DNA from: Aquaspirillum sp. LM1
Lineage (GTDB): Bacteria; Pseudomonadota; Gammaproteobacteria; Burkholderiales; Aquaspirillaceae
NCBI RefSeq assembly: GCF_002002905.1
Contig: NZ_CP019509.1
Coordinates: forward strand, 2,537,001 to 2,601,000
Reading direction: 5' to 3'
Length of the DNA stretch: 64,000 bases
The notes beneath the pieces are model-generated. The model was not told where the DNA came from. It was given only the letters and a program-made list of their open reading frames with translations, and made no database searches. The translations under genes and the position numbers were made by a program. Shown here piece after piece: positions 21,083 through 31,830 of this stretch (positions within the stretch are counted from its first letter, which is position 1; each line of letters starts with the position of its first letter).

Positions 21083-22414
21083 ATGACACCTCGCAAACCC
21101 CTTTATCGTTCGCTGTATTTTCAGGTGATTGTCGCCATTGTGCTGGGCGTGCTGCTCGGCCATTTCTGGCCGCAAACCGGTGCCTCGCTCAAGCCGCTGG
21201 GCGATGGCTTCATCAAGCTGGTGAAGATGATGATTGCGCCAATCATCTTCTGTACCGTGGTCACCGGCATTGCCGGCATGGAAGACATGAAAAAGGTTGG
21301 TCGGGTGGGCGGCAAGGCGCTGCTGTACTTTGAAGTGGTCACCACGCTGGCGCTGGCCATTGGCCTGATTGTGGTCAATCTGGTTAAGCCCGGTGCCGGC
21401 ATGAATGTTGACCCGGCCACGCTGGACGCCAGCTCGGTGGCCAAATACACCAGCAAGGCCGGCGAGCAGTCCACGGTGGACTTCATCATGCACATCATCC
21501 CCAATAGCGTGGTGGGTGCCTTTGCTGAAGGCGAGATTCTGCAGGTGCTGCTGTTCTCGGTGCTGTTCGGTTTTGCCCTGTCGGCGCTGGGCCAGCGCGC
21601 CCGCCCGGTGGTGAATCTGCTGGAGCAAATTTCGCATGGCCTGTTTGTGGTAATCGGCTTCATCATGAAACTTGCCCCGATTGGTGCTTTTGGCGCAATG
21701 GCCTTCACCATTGGCAAGTATGGCGTGCAAAGCCTGTCCTCGCTGGCCGCTTTGATGGGCACGTTTTACTTCACCTGCGTGGTGTTTGTGTTTGGCGTGC
21801 TGGGCAGCATTGCCCTGGCCAACGGATTTTCGATTTGGAAACTGATCAAGTACATTCGCGAAGAATTGCTGATTGTGCTGGGCACCAGCTCCAGCGAATC
21901 GGCCCTGCCGCGACTGATGGCAAAACTGCAACAACTGGGCTGCGACAAGACCGTGGTTGGTCTGGTGGTGCCCACGGGCTACTCGTTTAACCTGGACGGC
22001 ACGTCGATTTACCTGACCATGGCGGCAATTTTCATCGCCCAGGCCTGCGGCATCGACCTGACGCTGACGCAAGAGCTGACCATCCTCGGCGTACTGCTGT
22101 TGACCAGCAAGGGTGCGGCAGGTGTCACCGGCTCCGGCTTCATCACCCTGGCGGCCACCCTGGCCACCGTGCCCACCATCCCGGTGGCCGGCCTGGCGCT
22201 GATTCTGGGCATCGACCGCTTTATGTCGGAAGCCCGCGCACTGACCAATCTGATTGGCAACGCGGTGGCCACTGTGGTGGTGGCGCGCTGGGAAAACTCA
22301 CTGGACAAGGCCACCCTGGCCCGTGAGCTGGACGACCCGACCCCGCTGGTGGAACTGCACCAGCAGGATAGCAGCGCACCGGTCAGCACCCGCCCGGCAG
22401 AACAACAGGCCTGA
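21083..22414 (+). CDS. dctA: C4-dicarboxylate transporter DctA
   Basis: Proton- or cation-coupled uptake of succinate, fumarate and malate across the inner membrane (DAACS/SLC1 family). The 443-aa protein has the multi-helix layout with the hairpin motif [13 protein letters not shown] and [17 protein letters not shown], both substrate-binding signatures. A strong terminator follows. No dctBD-type two-component genes are adjacent. Confidence 0.95.
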   Translation: MTPRKPLYRSLYFQVIVAIVLGVLLGHFWPQTGASLKPLGDGFIKLVKMMIAPIIFCTVVTGIAGMEDMKKVGRVGGKALLYFEVVTTLALAIGLIVVNLVKPGAGMNVDPATLDASSVAKYTSKAGEQSTVDFIMHIIPNSVVGAFAEGEILQVLLFSVLFGFALSALGQRARPVVNLLEQISHGLFVVIGFIMKLAPIGAFGAMAFTIGKYGVQSLSSLAALMGTFYFTCVVFVFGVLGSIALANGFSIWKLIKYIREELLIVLGTSSSESALPRLMAKLQQLGCDKTVVGLVVPTGYSFNLDGTSIYLTMAAIFIAQACGIDLTLTQELTILGVLLLTSKGAAGVTGSGFITLAATLATVPTIPVAGLALILGIDRFMSEARALTNLIGNAVATVVVARWENSLDKATLARELDDPTPLVELHQQDSSAPVSTRPAEQQA

Positions 22415-22497
22415 GATAGCTCAGCCTGCCGGCTGACGGCCCCCTTTTACCCCGGAAAGTGACTGACAACGGTCTGCGTTGGCCAGTCACCACGTTG

Positions 22498-22530
22498 AAC
22501 AGCGATGGTTGCCGCCATCGCTGTTTTTTT
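22498..22530 (+). terminator. Rho-independent terminator after dctA
   Basis: AACAGCGATGG (22498-22508) pairs with CCATCGCTGTT (22515-22525), then a T run. It is 84 bp after the dctA stop. Confidence 0.9.
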
Positions 22531-22621
22531 ATGGCAGGAATGGCGGAGATGCTTAGCCCGCTTGCGGCGGAATCCACGAGGCGGCCTTGCACCGGCAGCG
22601 AGCCGGGTGAACCGCTGAGGC

Positions 22622-23461
22622 TTATACCTGCAAAATGCCCTGCCCCAGCCAGATCACCTCCCCGGCCACGGCAATTTCCCCGCTGGCGCTGACCTGCAGA
22701 TGCAGCACATTGGGCCGCTTCAGCGCGTGGCCCTGTTCCACCCGCAGGGTGAGCGGGTGCTTGCCGGCCAGCAGCAGCCAGCCGCCCAGATTGGCGCAGG
22801 CCGAGCCGGTGCCGGGGTCTTCCACCAGCTGGCCGTGGTGGGTGAAAAACAGCCGCACGGTGGCCACACCCTGCTCGATATGCCAGACATACGCCATGGC
22901 CACGCCCTGACGGTTGCGGCAGTAGGCGTCCAGCAGGCGGGCATCGGGGCGGCAGTTCAGCACGGCGTCACGGCAGCACACTTCCACCAGCAATTGTTCA
23001 GTGCCACAGTCAATCAGCCGGGCCGCCCGCACTTCATTCGGGGCAATCCCCAGTGCGCCGGCCAGGCGGTGGGTGTTGGTCATCAGTGGCTGCGCCACCG
23101 GGGGCTTGGCCGACAATTGCCAGCAATCGCCCTCAGCCACTACCGGAAACACCCCGGCGGCCATCGACAAATGCACCTGGTCGCCGCCCCGGCCCAGCCG
23201 GCGTACAATCGCTGCGCTGCCCAGCGTGGGGTGGCCGGCAAACGGCAGTTCGTAACCAGGGGTGAAAATGCGCACATGGGCGTCGGTGTCGGCCTTGTGC
23301 GGCGGAAACAGAAACACACTCTCCGACAGGTTCATCTGTGCAGCCACCGCCTGCAGGGTGGCGTCGTCCAGATCGCGGCCATCTTCAAAGACCGCCAGCG
23401 GGTTACCGCCAAAGCGGGTTTCGGCAAACACATTCACCAAGTGGTAAGCAAGGGTTTTCAT
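22622..23461 (-). CDS. PhzF-family isomerase-like protein
   Basis: A 279-aa member of the PhzF/diaminopimelate-epimerase fold. Conserved pieces are GGNPLAVF, the acid residue in NLSESVFL, the PGYELPFAGHPTLG segment and GTGSACANLGG. No phenazine genes are nearby, so the substrate is unknown; such solitary members are common and mostly uncharacterised. Divergent from a LysR regulator, which may control it. Confidence 0.88.
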   Translation of the reverse strand: MKTLAYHLVNVFAETRFGGNPLAVFEDGRDLDDATLQAVAAQMNLSESVFLFPPHKADTDAHVRIFTPGYELPFAGHPTLGSAAIVRRLGRGGDQVHLSMAAGVFPVVAEGDCWQLSAKPPVAQPLMTNTHRLAGALGIAPNEVRAARLIDCGTEQLLVEVCCRDAVLNCRPDARLLDAYCRNRQGVAMAYVWHIEQGVATVRLFFTHHGQLVEDPGTGSACANLGGWLLLAGKHPLTLRVEQGHALKRPNVLHLQVSASGEIAVAGEVIWLGQGILQV

Positions 23462-23580
23462 CGGGGTCAGCGTCTTTCTGCGCGTGCTACCGTGTGTCTA
23501 TTGTAAGAAGTTGCGCCCTGTCTGTCTTGGCCCATTCGGTGGTGGTGTCAGCAGAAGGGGGGATTGTCATCGGAGTGGCC

Positions 23581-24486
23581 ATGTCTGCGCATGTTTTGCG
23601 GATTGAGTTGCGTCATTTACGCTATTTTCTGGCGCTGGCCGACACCCTGCATTTTGGCCGGGCGGCCGAGCGGCTGTGCATCTCCCAGCCGCCCTTGTCC
23701 AACGCCATCCAGCAGCTGGAAGCCGCGCTGGGCGAAACACTGTTTACCCGGCACAGCCGCAAGGTGGTGCTCACCCCGGCGGGGCGGGCGCTGATTCCGC
23801 ATGCCCAGCAGGTGCTGGCCGGGCTGGATCAGGCGGTCAGCGCAGTGCAGGCAGCGGCACGCGGCGAAAGCGGGCTGTTGCGGGTGGGTTATGTCGGTTC
23901 GGCGGTGTTTTCTGTGTTGCCGGCGATTGTCGCCCGTTTTCACGCGGCGTTTCCGGAAGTGACGCTGGCGCTGCAGGAACGCCCGCCCGATGCGCAACTG
24001 GTGGCGCTGCGCAGTGGTCAGCAGGATGTCGGCCTGGTGCGTCCCGGCCTGCATCAGCCGGGCTTGCGCTGCGACGTGCTGCTGGATGAGCCCACCTGGG
24101 TGGCACTGCCCAGCCGCCATCCGCTGGCGCAGCGTGAATCGCTCAGTCTGGCCAGGCTGTCTGACGCGCCTTTTATCACCATCGACGCCGCCGATGGCGG
24201 TGGCCATGTGCTGGAGCTGTACCGTAGCCGTGAGTTTCAGCCCCGGATTGTCCAGCATGTGCGCGACTTGCACGCGGCGTTTGCCCTGGTGGCGGCGGGC
24301 CTGGGCCTGCTGCTGATTCCGGCCTCAGCCAGCCGTCAGCCCCGTCCGGGGGTGAGCTACTGCCGCACCGATGCCGGCACGCCGCAGCTGGATTTGTGCC
24401 TGCTCACCCCAGAGCCGGCCAGTACGCCAATCGCCCGGCATTTTTGCCGGCTGGCACGGGAAGTGGTGGCACAGGAAGCGGAATAA
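23581..24486 (+). CDS. LysR-family transcriptional regulator
   Basis: A 301-aa regulator. The winged helix-turn-helix is at residues about 7-65 (LRYFLALADTLHFGRAAERL), followed by a type 2 periplasmic-binding-like effector domain. The start at 23581 follows GGAGTGGCC; upstream in-frame codons lie in the divergent promoter region. Divergence from the PhzF-like gene suggests local regulation. The effector is unknown. Confidence 0.92.
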   Translation: MSAHVLRIELRHLRYFLALADTLHFGRAAERLCISQPPLSNAIQQLEAALGETLFTRHSRKVVLTPAGRALIPHAQQVLAGLDQAVSAVQAAARGESGLLRVGYVGSAVFSVLPAIVARFHAAFPEVTLALQERPPDAQLVALRSGQQDVGLVRPGLHQPGLRCDVLLDEPTWVALPSRHPLAQRESLSLARLSDAPFITIDAADGGGHVLELYRSREFQPRIVQHVRDLHAAFALVAAGLGLLLIPASASRQPRPGVSYCRTDAGTPQLDLCLLTPEPASTPIARHFCRLAREVVAQEAE

Positions 24487-24507
24487 TATCGGGCGGAATA
24501 ATATCGG
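24478..24507 (+). repeat. Tandem 15-bp duplication at the LysR stop codon
   Basis: GCGGAATAATATCGG occurs twice head to tail at 24478-24492 and 24493-24507. The first copy contains the TAA stop of the LysR gene. Likely a replication-slippage duplication with no effect on the protein. Confidence 0.9.
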
Positions 24508-24648
24508 AAGGAAAGCAGAAAGCGCCACGCGCCCCGAGTGGCAGGCACTGGGGGCGCGTGGGAGGAACAGCCAGAAAATACATACGCCGGACAAAGCCCA
24601 GCGCATATTCGGGTAGTGCCAGTCTGCGGTGTTCACTGCCGGGACAGC

Positions 24649-24680
24649 ACGGGCCACGAATGCAAACATCCGTGGCCCGT
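24649..24680. repeat. Inverted repeat downstream of ihfB
   Basis: ACGGGCCACG (24649-24658) and CGTGGCCCGT (24671-24680) form a perfect 10-bp stem. There is no T run on either strand, so it is a transcript-end hairpin at best. Confidence 0.6.
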
Positions 24681-24729
24681 ATCGGCCCAACAGCGGGACT
24701 GCGTTCCCTGCAGGACAGGGCGCGTAGGC

Positions 24730-25017
24730 TCAGGGTTCGATTGCGTCCACGCGTTCGCGCAATTCCTTGCCGGCCTTGAAGTGCGGAACATATTTTTCCG
24801 GCACTTCAACACTGCTGCCCGACTTGGGGTTGCGCCCAACACGTGGCGGACGGTAGTTCAAATCAAAACTGCCGAAACCGCGAATCTCGATCCGTTGCCC
24901 ACGAGACAGACTTGTCGCCATCGCGTCAAGAATGGTCTTGACTGCGAGTTCTGTGTCCTTGGCGACAAGCTGTGGATAACGCTCCGCGAGCCTGGCGATG
25001 AGCTCAGATTTGGTCAT
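24730..25017 (-). CDS. ihfB: Integration host factor beta subunit
   Basis: DNA-bending nucleoid protein that works as a heterodimer with IhfA. The 95-aa sequence starts [15 protein letters not shown] and has the DNA-intercalating arm with GRNPKSG, so it is IHF-beta rather than HU. It follows rpsA after 12 bp. The usual downstream genes lapA-lapB are not here but about 17 kb to the left. Confidence 0.96.
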   Translation of the reverse strand: MTKSELIARLAERYPQLVAKDTELAVKTILDAMATSLSRGQRIEIRGFGSFDLNYRPPRVGRNPKSGSSVEVPEKYVPHFKAGKELRERVDAIEP

Positions 25018-25029
25018 CGCCCACCTAAC

Positions 25030-26727
25030 TTACTCGTTGCTACCGGAAAGCTTGGCTTTCAGCAGCGCGCCCAGGTTGGTGGTGCCAGCCGTGGCGCTCA
25101 CGTCAGACGATTGCAGCTTGCTCATGGCACCGGCTTCTTCAGCAGCATCCTTGGCCTTGATCGACAGCTGGATCGAGCGGCCCTTGCGGTCCACATTGAT
25201 GATCAGCGTTTCAACTTCGTCGCCTTCCTTCAGGTGGGTGCGGATGTCTTCCACACGGTCACGCGACACTTCGGAAGCACGCAGGTAGCCTTCAACGTCG
25301 GCTTCCAGCTGAATCACGGCACCCTTGGCATCCAGCGACTTGACCACGCCCTTGACCAGGCTGTTCTTGTCGTTCATGGCCACGAAGTTGTTGAACGGAT
25401 CGCCTTCCAGTTGCTTGATGCCCATGGAGATGCGTTCGCGCTCGACGTCGATGGACAGCACCACGGCTTCCACTTCGTCACCCTTCTTGAAGTTGCGCAC
25501 AGCTTCTTCGCCGGTGGCGTGCCAGGACAGGTCGGACAGGTGAACCAGGCCATCGATGCCGCCCGGCAGACCGATGAACACGCCAAAGTCGGTGATCGAC
25601 TTGATGGTGCCACGGATCTTGTCGCCCTTCTTGTAGTTGGCGGCAAAATCGTCCCACGGGTTGGACTGGCACTGCTTCATGCCCAGGGAGATACGACGAC
25701 GGTCTTCGTCGATTTCCAGGATCATGACTTCCACTTCGTCGCCCAGGGCAACGACCTTGGACGGATGGACGTTCTTGTTGGTCCAGTCCATTTCCGACAC
25801 GTGCACCAGACCTTCGATGCCCTGTTCGATTTCCACAAATGCGCCGTAGTCGGTCAGGTTGGTCACGCGACCGAACAGACGGGTGCCTTGCGGATAGCGA
25901 CGGGACAGGCCCACCCACGGATCTTCGCCCAGCTGCTTCAGGCCCAGGGACACGCGGTTCTTCTCTTGATCGAACTTCAGCACCTTGGCTTCGACTTCGT
26001 CGCCCACAGCCAGCACTTCGGACGGGTGCTTCACACGACGCCATGCCAGGTCGGTGATGTGCAGCAGGCCATCGATGCCGCCCAGATCGACAAATGCGCC
26101 GTAGTCGGTGATGTTCTTGACGATACCCTTGACCACTGCGCCTTCGCTCAGGCTTTCCAGCAGGGCCTTGCGTTCTTCACCCAGGGTTTCTTCCAGCACG
26201 GCGCGGCGGCTCACCACCACGTTGTTGCGCTTGCGATCCAGCTTGATGACCTTGAATTCGACTTGCTTGCCTTCAAACGGGGTGGTGTCCTTGACCGGAC
26301 GGGTATCAACCAGCGAACCCGGCAGGAAGGCGCGGATGCTGTTGACCATGACAGTCAGGCCACCCTTGACCTTGCCGCTGATCACGCCGGACAGGATCTT
26401 GCCGGTTTCCAGCGCTTCTTCCAGCTCGATCCAGGCAGCCATGCGCTTGGCTTTTTCGCGGGACAGCTTGGTTTCGCCGTAGCCGTTTTCCAGCGAGTCG
26501 ATGGCGACGGTGACGAAGTCGCCGATCTTGACGTCAACTTCGCCCTTGTCGTTCTTGAACTCGTCAACCGAGATCAGCGACTCGGACTTCAGGCCGGCGT
26601 TCACGGTGACAAAGTTCTGGTCAACGTTCACCACTTCGGCGGTGATCACTTCACCAGCGCGCATTTCCTGAAGGGCGAGGCTTTCCTCGAACAGCGCGGC
26701 AAAGCTTTCTTGGGTGGAGGTAGTCAT
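25030..26727 (-). CDS. rpsA: 30S ribosomal protein S1
   Basis: RNA-binding ribosomal protein that helps mRNA docking. The 565-aa length and six consecutive S1 (OB-fold) repeats are standard; repeats show the [19 protein letters not shown]-type pattern. It lies between cmk and ihfB, the classic order. Lysine- and glutamate-rich codon usage is typical of a highly expressed gene. Confidence 0.98.
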   Translation of the reverse strand: MTTSTQESFAALFEESLALQEMRAGEVITAEVVNVDQNFVTVNAGLKSESLISVDEFKNDKGEVDVKIGDFVTVAIDSLENGYGETKLSREKAKRMAAWIELEEALETGKILSGVISGKVKGGLTVMVNSIRAFLPGSLVDTRPVKDTTPFEGKQVEFKVIKLDRKRNNVVVSRRAVLEETLGEERKALLESLSEGAVVKGIVKNITDYGAFVDLGGIDGLLHITDLAWRRVKHPSEVLAVGDEVEAKVLKFDQEKNRVSLGLKQLGEDPWVGLSRRYPQGTRLFGRVTNLTDYGAFVEIEQGIEGLVHVSEMDWTNKNVHPSKVVALGDEVEVMILEIDEDRRRISLGMKQCQSNPWDDFAANYKKGDKIRGTIKSITDFGVFIGLPGGIDGLVHLSDLSWHATGEEAVRNFKKGDEVEAVVLSIDVERERISMGIKQLEGDPFNNFVAMNDKNSLVKGVVKSLDAKGAVIQLEADVEGYLRASEVSRDRVEDIRTHLKEGDEVETLIINVDRKGRSIQLSIKAKDAAEEAGAMSKLQSSDVSATAGTTNLGALLKAKLSGSNE

Positions 26728-26830
26728 TAATAAGGAACTCTTGCATGCACACCTTGCGGTGTGCGGGGTGGGTTAAACACAACTGCGCCCGGGTTGCCCG
26801 AGCGCAGCGCGAATACAATTCAAATCAGGG

Positions 26831-27499
26831 TCAGCCCGGCTGGCTGGCCACTGCGGCATACCAGGCCAGCACCTGCTCGACCGCCTGGTCGATGCTCAGT
26901 GACGTGGTATCCAGCAGATGGGCGTCTGCCTCGGCTTTCAGCGGTGCCACGGCGCGGGCGGCGTCTCGCGCATCCCGCTCCTCGATATCCTGCTGAATCT
27001 GCTCGATATTAGCAGCTTCCCCCTTGTCGATCAACTGCTTATGGCGTCGCCGCGCGCGTTCGGCGGCGCTGGCGGTCAGAAACACCTTCAAGCGGGCGTC
27101 GGGAAACACCACCGAGCCCATGTCGCGGCCATCGGTCACCAGCCCCGGTGCCAGACGAAAATCGCGCTGACGTTGCAATAAAGCAGCGCGCAAGGCCGGC
27201 AGTACCGCCACTTTTGATGCGCCAATACCGATGGCCTCGGCACGAATCGCCTCGCTGACGTCTTCGCCTTCCAGTTGAACCACGCCCTCGGCAAAGGTGG
27301 CCGGCAGACGCACCGCCGCCATGGCCAGCCGAGCCTCCTGGTCAAATCCGATGCCGTGGCGCGTGGCGTATAGCGCCATCAACCGGTACAACGCGCCAGA
27401 ATCCAGATAATGAAAGCCCAGACGGGCGGCAATGCGGGCGGCAACCGTGCCCTTGCCGGAGGCCGACGGGCCGTCCAGGGTGATGACGGGGATCGTCAT
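26831..27499 (-). CDS. cmk: Cytidylate kinase
   Basis: Phosphorylates CMP and dCMP with ATP. The Walker A region reads [10 protein letters not shown], and the 222-aa length is standard. The start at 27499 ([10 protein letters not shown]) is chosen over a codon 18 bp upstream because family members begin here. First of cmk-rpsA-ihfB. aroA, usually directly upstream on the same strand, is instead on the other strand beyond a 392-aa gene. Confidence 0.96.
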   Translation of the reverse strand: MTIPVITLDGPSASGKGTVAARIAARLGFHYLDSGALYRLMALYATRHGIGFDQEARLAMAAVRLPATFAEGVVQLEGEDVSEAIRAEAIGIGASKVAVLPALRAALLQRQRDFRLAPGLVTDGRDMGSVVFPDARLKVFLTASAAERARRRHKQLIDKGEAANIEQIQQDIEERDARDAARAVAPLKAEADAHLLDTTSLSIDQAVEQVLAWYAAVASQPG

Positions 27500-27643
27500 G
27501 GTGTTTGTCCAAATCACGCAAAGCGGGCATTTTACCGGGGCCGGCGCATGGCGGATAGCGGGGGCACTGCCGATGATCCGGGGGCACCATCAGCAAACTT
27601 GAGTACACTGTGCGCAGGACAAACACGCACACGGGATGCGTCC

Positions 27644-28822
27644 ATGAGTGAATATCAATATTATGAATTTGCGGCGGTCGATCAACCATTGACGGCCAAG
27701 CAGCAAGCCGAGCTGCGCCACTACTCCAGCCGGGCCACCATTACCGCCAGCAGCTTCAGCAACGAATACCACTGGGGCAGCTTCAAGGGTGACGCCAAAG
27801 CATGGATGCAACACTATTTTGATGCCCATGTCTATTCGGCCAGTTGGGGCAGTTGCTGTCTGCTGTTACGGGTGCCAGCCAACGCGCTGGATCTGTCGAT
27901 GCTGGAGGCCTGCCAGCCATGCGACAACCGTGAGTGGCAGGACGATCAGGATGCATTCAACCGCAGCCGCTACGGCGACAATTATCTGCTGGCATGGCAT
28001 TTTAGCGATGAGTCTGGCGAGAACGAGCGCTTCTGGAACGAGGACGACGGCCCCGACTGGATGGTCCGCTTGCTGCCTTTGCGCGCTGAATTGCTGCGCG
28101 GCGATGCCCGTCCGCTTTATCTGGGCTGGCTGGCGCGGCTGTGCGCCGGGCAACTGGACGATGACCAGATGGAGCCGCCGGTACCGGCAGGGCTGGCTGA
28201 ACTCACGCCGGCGCAACAGGCACTGACGGAGTTTCTGGCGCTTGACCCCGACCTGCTGGCCGCCGCCGCCAGCGCCAGCCCGGCGCTTGAGTCAGTTTCC
28301 GACGCTGATTACGACAGCTGGCTGAGTGCTCAGTCTGCACACGTGCTGCAGGCCAGCGTGCGCTTGCTGCTGGAAGGCCGCGCGCCAGAAGCCGAACGCA
28401 GCGTACGCCAGCGCTTCCGGGCTTGGCAGGCGGCCCAGCACCCTGAGCAAGCCCCTGCTCCGCGTCGTCTGGTGGCTGAGATCCTGCATCTCGCACAACA
28501 GATTAGCCAGCAGAGGCAGCAGGCCGAACGCCAGGTGGCCGCCGAGGCGCACGCCCGACAACAAGCCGAGCACGCCATCCGGCTGACGGCATTGGCCGCA
28601 GAATCGGCGCGGGTGTGGGCAGAAATCGACACCCAGCTGAACCGTGGCGTGGCCTCCGGCTACGATCAGGCGCTGCAGCGGATGCTCGCGCTGGCCGAAG
28701 CCATGCAGTATGTTGATCGCAGCGCCGAGTTCCAGCGCGAGCTGGACCAACTGCTGGTAGTACATGGCAAGCGCCGGGCCTGGATGACGCGGCTGGCAAA
28801 AACCACATTGCTGGCGCGCTGA
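27644..28822 (+). CDS. Conserved hypothetical protein, 392 aa
   Basis: Not assigned to a named family. The protein begins MSEYQYYEFAAVDQPLT and has an acidic, tryptophan-rich first half (WGSFKGD, WQDDQDAFN, RFWNEDDGPDW). The second half is alanine/glutamine/arginine-rich and probably forms a long helical coiled coil (about residues 270-360). No signal peptide or membrane helix. Similar proteins are, from memory, often encoded beside SWIM-type zinc-finger proteins; none is adjacent here. The open frame extends 234 bp further upstream, but that part overlaps cmk and is not protein-like. It sits alone between cmk and aroA. Confidence 0.8.
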   Translation: MSEYQYYEFAAVDQPLTAKQQAELRHYSSRATITASSFSNEYHWGSFKGDAKAWMQHYFDAHVYSASWGSCCLLLRVPANALDLSMLEACQPCDNREWQDDQDAFNRSRYGDNYLLAWHFSDESGENERFWNEDDGPDWMVRLLPLRAELLRGDARPLYLGWLARLCAGQLDDDQMEPPVPAGLAELTPAQQALTEFLALDPDLLAAAASASPALESVSDADYDSWLSAQSAHVLQASVRLLLEGRAPEAERSVRQRFRAWQAAQHPEQAPAPRRLVAEILHLAQQISQQRQQAERQVAAEAHARQQAEHAIRLTALAAESARVWAEIDTQLNRGVASGYDQALQRMLALAEAMQYVDRSAEFQRELDQLLVVHGKRRAWMTRLAKTTLLAR

Positions 28823-29009
28823 CCCGATGCGCCGTCAGCGCGGTGTTCTGAGCGCGCATGGCGCATTGCCGGTTTAATCCTGGCCACCCCCTGCCAAACG
28901 GCGCACTTTGTGGTAGCGTGCTGGCTGCATCCGCCTGTCCTGAAATGTCGCCACCTGAGTGGCCCGGCCTGGCGGTGTGCGCCGACCCTTTGACCTTGCC
29001 GGATAGTGT

Positions 29010-30302
29010 ATGGAATACCTCGACCTCGCCCCGATTGCCCGCACCGAAGGCAGCATTGTGCTGCCTGGCTCGAAAAGCATTTCCAACCGTACCTTGCTGC
29101 TGGCCGCGCTGGCCCAGGGGGTGACCGACGTGCTGGGCCTGCTGGATTCTGACGATGTGACGGTGATGCTGGCCGCGCTGGACCAGTTGGGCGTGCGCGT
29201 CCAGCGCCATGGCGACAGCCGCGACTTTACCGTCAGCGGCGTGGCTGGGCCGTTTCCGGTGAAAGCCGGCAATTTCTTTCTGGGCAACGCCGGCACCGCG
29301 TTTCGCCCGCTGACCGCTGCGCTGGCGCTGTCGGGTGGCGACTATCAGTTATCCGGCGTGCCGCGCATGCACGAACGCCCGATTGGCGACCTGATTGACG
29401 CGCTGCGCGGGCTGGGCGCGCAGGTGACTTACACCGGCAACCCCGGCTACCCCCCCCTGACGCTGGCCCCCACCGCCGCCAATGGCGCTGACCGGGTGGC
29501 AGTGCGTGGCGATGTATCCAGCCAGTTTCTCACCGCGCTGCTGATGGCCCTGCCGCTGACTGGCCGGCGCGTTACCGTGGAAGTGATTGGCGAATTGATC
29601 TCCAAGCCGTATATCGACATCACCCTGAACCTGATGGCGCGCTTTGGCGTGCGGGTCGAGCGCGACGGCTGGGCGGCGTTCACCGTGGATGGCAGCCAGC
29701 GCTACCACAGCCCCGGCGCGATTCATGTGGAAGGCGACGCCTCCAGCGCCTCGTATTTTCTGGCCGCCGGTGCGCTCGGGCGTGGCCCGGTGCGGGTGGA
29801 AGGCGTGGGCAGCAGCAGCATTCAGGGCGATGTACGCTTTGCCGACGCGCTGGCTGCCATTGGTGCCGACATCCGCTGGGGCGACAACTGGATTGAAGCA
29901 CGTGGCACGGGCCGGGTGAAAGCCTTTGACGCCGATTTCAACCACATCCCCGACGCCGCGATGACCCTGGCGGTGGCCGCGCTGGCCGCCGATGGCCGTT
30001 CGGTGCTGCGCAATATCGGTAGCTGGCGGGTGAAGGAAACCGACCGCATCGCCGCCATGGCCACCGAGCTGCGCAAGGTGGGCGCAGAGGTGGAAGAAGG
30101 CGACGACTGGCTGGCCATCACCCCGCCAGCGCAGCTGACGCCCAACGCCGCCATCGACACCTACGACGACCACCGCATGGCCATGTGTTTCTCACTGGTG
30201 GCGCTGCTGGGTGTACCGGTGCGCATCAACGACCCGAAATGTGTGGGCAAGACTTTCCCTGGCTATTTTCAGGCGTTTGCCGGCATCTGCCAGCCGGCCT
30301 GA
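29010..30302 (+). CDS. aroA: 3-phosphoshikimate 1-carboxyvinyltransferase (EPSP synthase)
   Basis: Sixth step of the shikimate pathway, joining PEP to shikimate 3-phosphate. The 430-aa protein has the N-terminal [15 protein letters not shown] and the signature [11 protein letters not shown]. The KETDRIAAM and DDHRMAM segments near the C-terminus are also present. It belongs to the glyphosate-sensitive class I by its GNAGTA-R motif. Followed by a palindrome and converging ispH. Confidence 0.97.
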   Translation: MEYLDLAPIARTEGSIVLPGSKSISNRTLLLAALAQGVTDVLGLLDSDDVTVMLAALDQLGVRVQRHGDSRDFTVSGVAGPFPVKAGNFFLGNAGTAFRPLTAALALSGGDYQLSGVPRMHERPIGDLIDALRGLGAQVTYTGNPGYPPLTLAPTAANGADRVAVRGDVSSQFLTALLMALPLTGRRVTVEVIGELISKPYIDITLNLMARFGVRVERDGWAAFTVDGSQRYHSPGAIHVEGDASSASYFLAAGALGRGPVRVEGVGSSSIQGDVRFADALAAIGADIRWGDNWIEARGTGRVKAFDADFNHIPDAAMTLAVAALAADGRSVLRNIGSWRVKETDRIAAMATELRKVGAEVEEGDDWLAITPPAQLTPNAAIDTYDDHRMAMCFSLVALLGVPVRINDPKCVGKTFPGYFQAFAGICQPA

Positions 30303-30344
30303 GCCGGCAGCGCTTGCAAAGACACCTGCGTTGCTTAGGTGTTA

Positions 30345-30373
30345 CATCCCATACCATGGGATGGTATGGGATG
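30345..30373. repeat. 11-bp perfect inverted repeat between aroA and ispH
   Basis: CATCCCATACC and GGTATGGGATG flank a 7-bp ATGGGAT core. No T run follows, so it may end both converging transcripts without being a classical terminator, or bind a protein. Confidence 0.7.
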
Positions 30374-30403
30374 CCCTCACACACATGCAAGCAAGCGGGC
30401 GTC

Positions 30404-31351
30404 CTACTCCTCTTCCCGCTCGCGCAGCCCCGGCGGCAGGGAAAAGCGCACATGCTCTTCCACCCCATCCAGCTCCTGCACGCTGCTGGCACCGAGTTCG
30501 CCAATGCGGGCAATCACCGAACGCACCAGCACGTCGGGGGCGGAGGCACCGGCGGTAACCCCCACCTGGCGGGCGTGGGCAAACCAGTCGGGGTTCAGTT
30601 CGGCGGCGTTGTCCACCATGTACGCGGTCACCCCGCGCAGCGCCGCCACTTCGCGCAGGCGATTGGAGTTGGAGCTGTTGGGCGAGCCCACCACGATGAC
30701 CAGATCGCACTGCTCGGTCAGCGCCTTGACCGCGTCCTGGCGATTTTGCGTGGCGTAGCAGATATCGTCCTTTTTTGGACCGTGGATGGCCGGAAAGCGT
30801 TCGCGCAGCGCGGCAATGATGTCGCGGGTTTCGTCCACCGACAGCGTGGTTTGCGACACATAGGCCAGCGCGTCGGGGTTACGCACATTCAGGCGGTCAA
30901 CGTCGGCCACGGTTTCCACCAGATGCATGCCGTCAGGCGACTGGCCCATGGTGCCTTCCACCTCGGGGTGGCCGGCGTGGCCAATCATGACGATTTCCTG
31001 GCCGGCATCGCGCATCTTGCGCACTTCCACATGCACCTTGGTCACCAGCGGACAGGTGGCGTCGAACACGCGCAGGCCACGGCTTTCTGCTTCGGCACGC
31101 ACCGACAGTGGCACACCGTGGGCAGAATAGATCAGCGTGCTGCCTGGCGGCACGTCGCTCAGTTCCTCGATAAAGATCGCGCCCTGCTCACGCAGATTGT
31201 TCACCACAAATTTGTTGTGTACCACTTCGTGGCGCACGTAAATCGGCGCGCCAAACTGGGCCAGCGCGCGTTCGACGATGGCAATCGCCCGATCCACTCC
31301 GGCGCAAAAACCACGCGGGTTGGCGAGCAATACTTGAATGGGCTGGCTCAT
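30404..31351 (-). CDS. ispH: 4-hydroxy-3-methylbut-2-enyl diphosphate reductase
   Basis: Last step of the MEP isoprenoid pathway, giving IPP and DMAPP; an iron-sulphur enzyme. The three cluster cysteines are visible in [16 protein letters not shown] and ICYATQN, with the conserved histidines in HEVVHNK and [11 protein letters not shown]. The start at 31351 (MSQPIQVLL) overlaps the lspA stop by 4 bp and gives 315 aa; a longer in-frame extension reads through lspA and is rejected. Confidence 0.97.
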   Translation of the reverse strand: MSQPIQVLLANPRGFCAGVDRAIAIVERALAQFGAPIYVRHEVVHNKFVVNNLREQGAIFIEELSDVPPGSTLIYSAHGVPLSVRAEAESRGLRVFDATCPLVTKVHVEVRKMRDAGQEIVMIGHAGHPEVEGTMGQSPDGMHLVETVADVDRLNVRNPDALAYVSQTTLSVDETRDIIAALRERFPAIHGPKKDDICYATQNRQDAVKALTEQCDLVIVVGSPNSSNSNRLREVAALRGVTAYMVDNAAELNPDWFAHARQVGVTAGASAPDVLVRSVIARIGELGASSVQELDGVEEHVRFSLPPGLREREEE

Positions 31352-31830
31352 GCCGGTTTCCTTGAGGCAGGTTGACGAAAGCTGTCCAGCACCATCAGCG
31401 CCGCGCCGGCACAGATGGCGCTGTCGGCAATATTGAATGCCGGCCAGTAGTACGCCTGGTAATACACCTGGATGAAGTCGATCACATGGCCGTGGATCAG
31501 CCGGTCGATCACATTGCCCAGCGCGCCGCCGATGATCAGCGCGCTGGCCAGGTTCATCAGCCCGCTTTGCGCGCCACGCACCATCTGCCAGCCCAGCCAG
31601 CCAGAGACAGCAAACGCCAGACCGGTGAAGAAAAACTTCTGCCAGCCGCCGGCATCGGCCAGAAAACTGAACGCCGCGCCGGGGTTGTAGGCCAGCACAA
31701 AGTTGAGCAGGCCGGGGATCACCTCGCGGATTTCCCCGTACTGGTAAGCGCTGTTGAAGTAGGTTTTGCTCCATTGGTCGAGCACGATGACCAGCGCCGA
31801 CAGGGCAAACCAGCGCGCCACTTTATGCAT
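31348..31830 (-). CDS. lspA: Lipoprotein signal peptidase
   Basis: Inner-membrane aspartyl protease that cleaves prolipoprotein signal peptides. The 160-aa protein has four membrane helices and the catalytic aspartates in [15 protein letters not shown] and FNIADSAI. The start at 31830 (MHKVARW) has a GAGG upstream and overlaps ileS by 8 bp; an ATG at 31854 would add eight residues. The ileS-lspA-ispH order is standard. Confidence 0.95.
   Translation of the reverse strand: MHKVARWFALSALVIVLDQWSKTYFNSAYQYGEIREVIPGLLNFVLAYNPGAAFSFLADAGGWQKFFFTGLAFAVSGWLGWQMVRGAQSGLMNLASALIIGGALGNVIDRLIHGHVIDFIQVYYQAYYWPAFNIADSAICAGAALMVLDSFRQPASRKPA

Noticed and set aside
22622-23461. PhzF-like gene taken as evidence of phenazine synthesis
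   Set aside because: No other phz genes are present, and isolated PhzF-family proteins usually have other or unknown substrates.
24649-24680. Inverted repeat considered as the ihfB terminator
   Set aside because: No T run on either strand; kept only as a hairpin.
24538-26730. Plus-strand open frame of 730 codons opposite ihfB and rpsA
   Set aside because: Antisense to S1 repeats; the apparent internal repeats only mirror the S1 domains.
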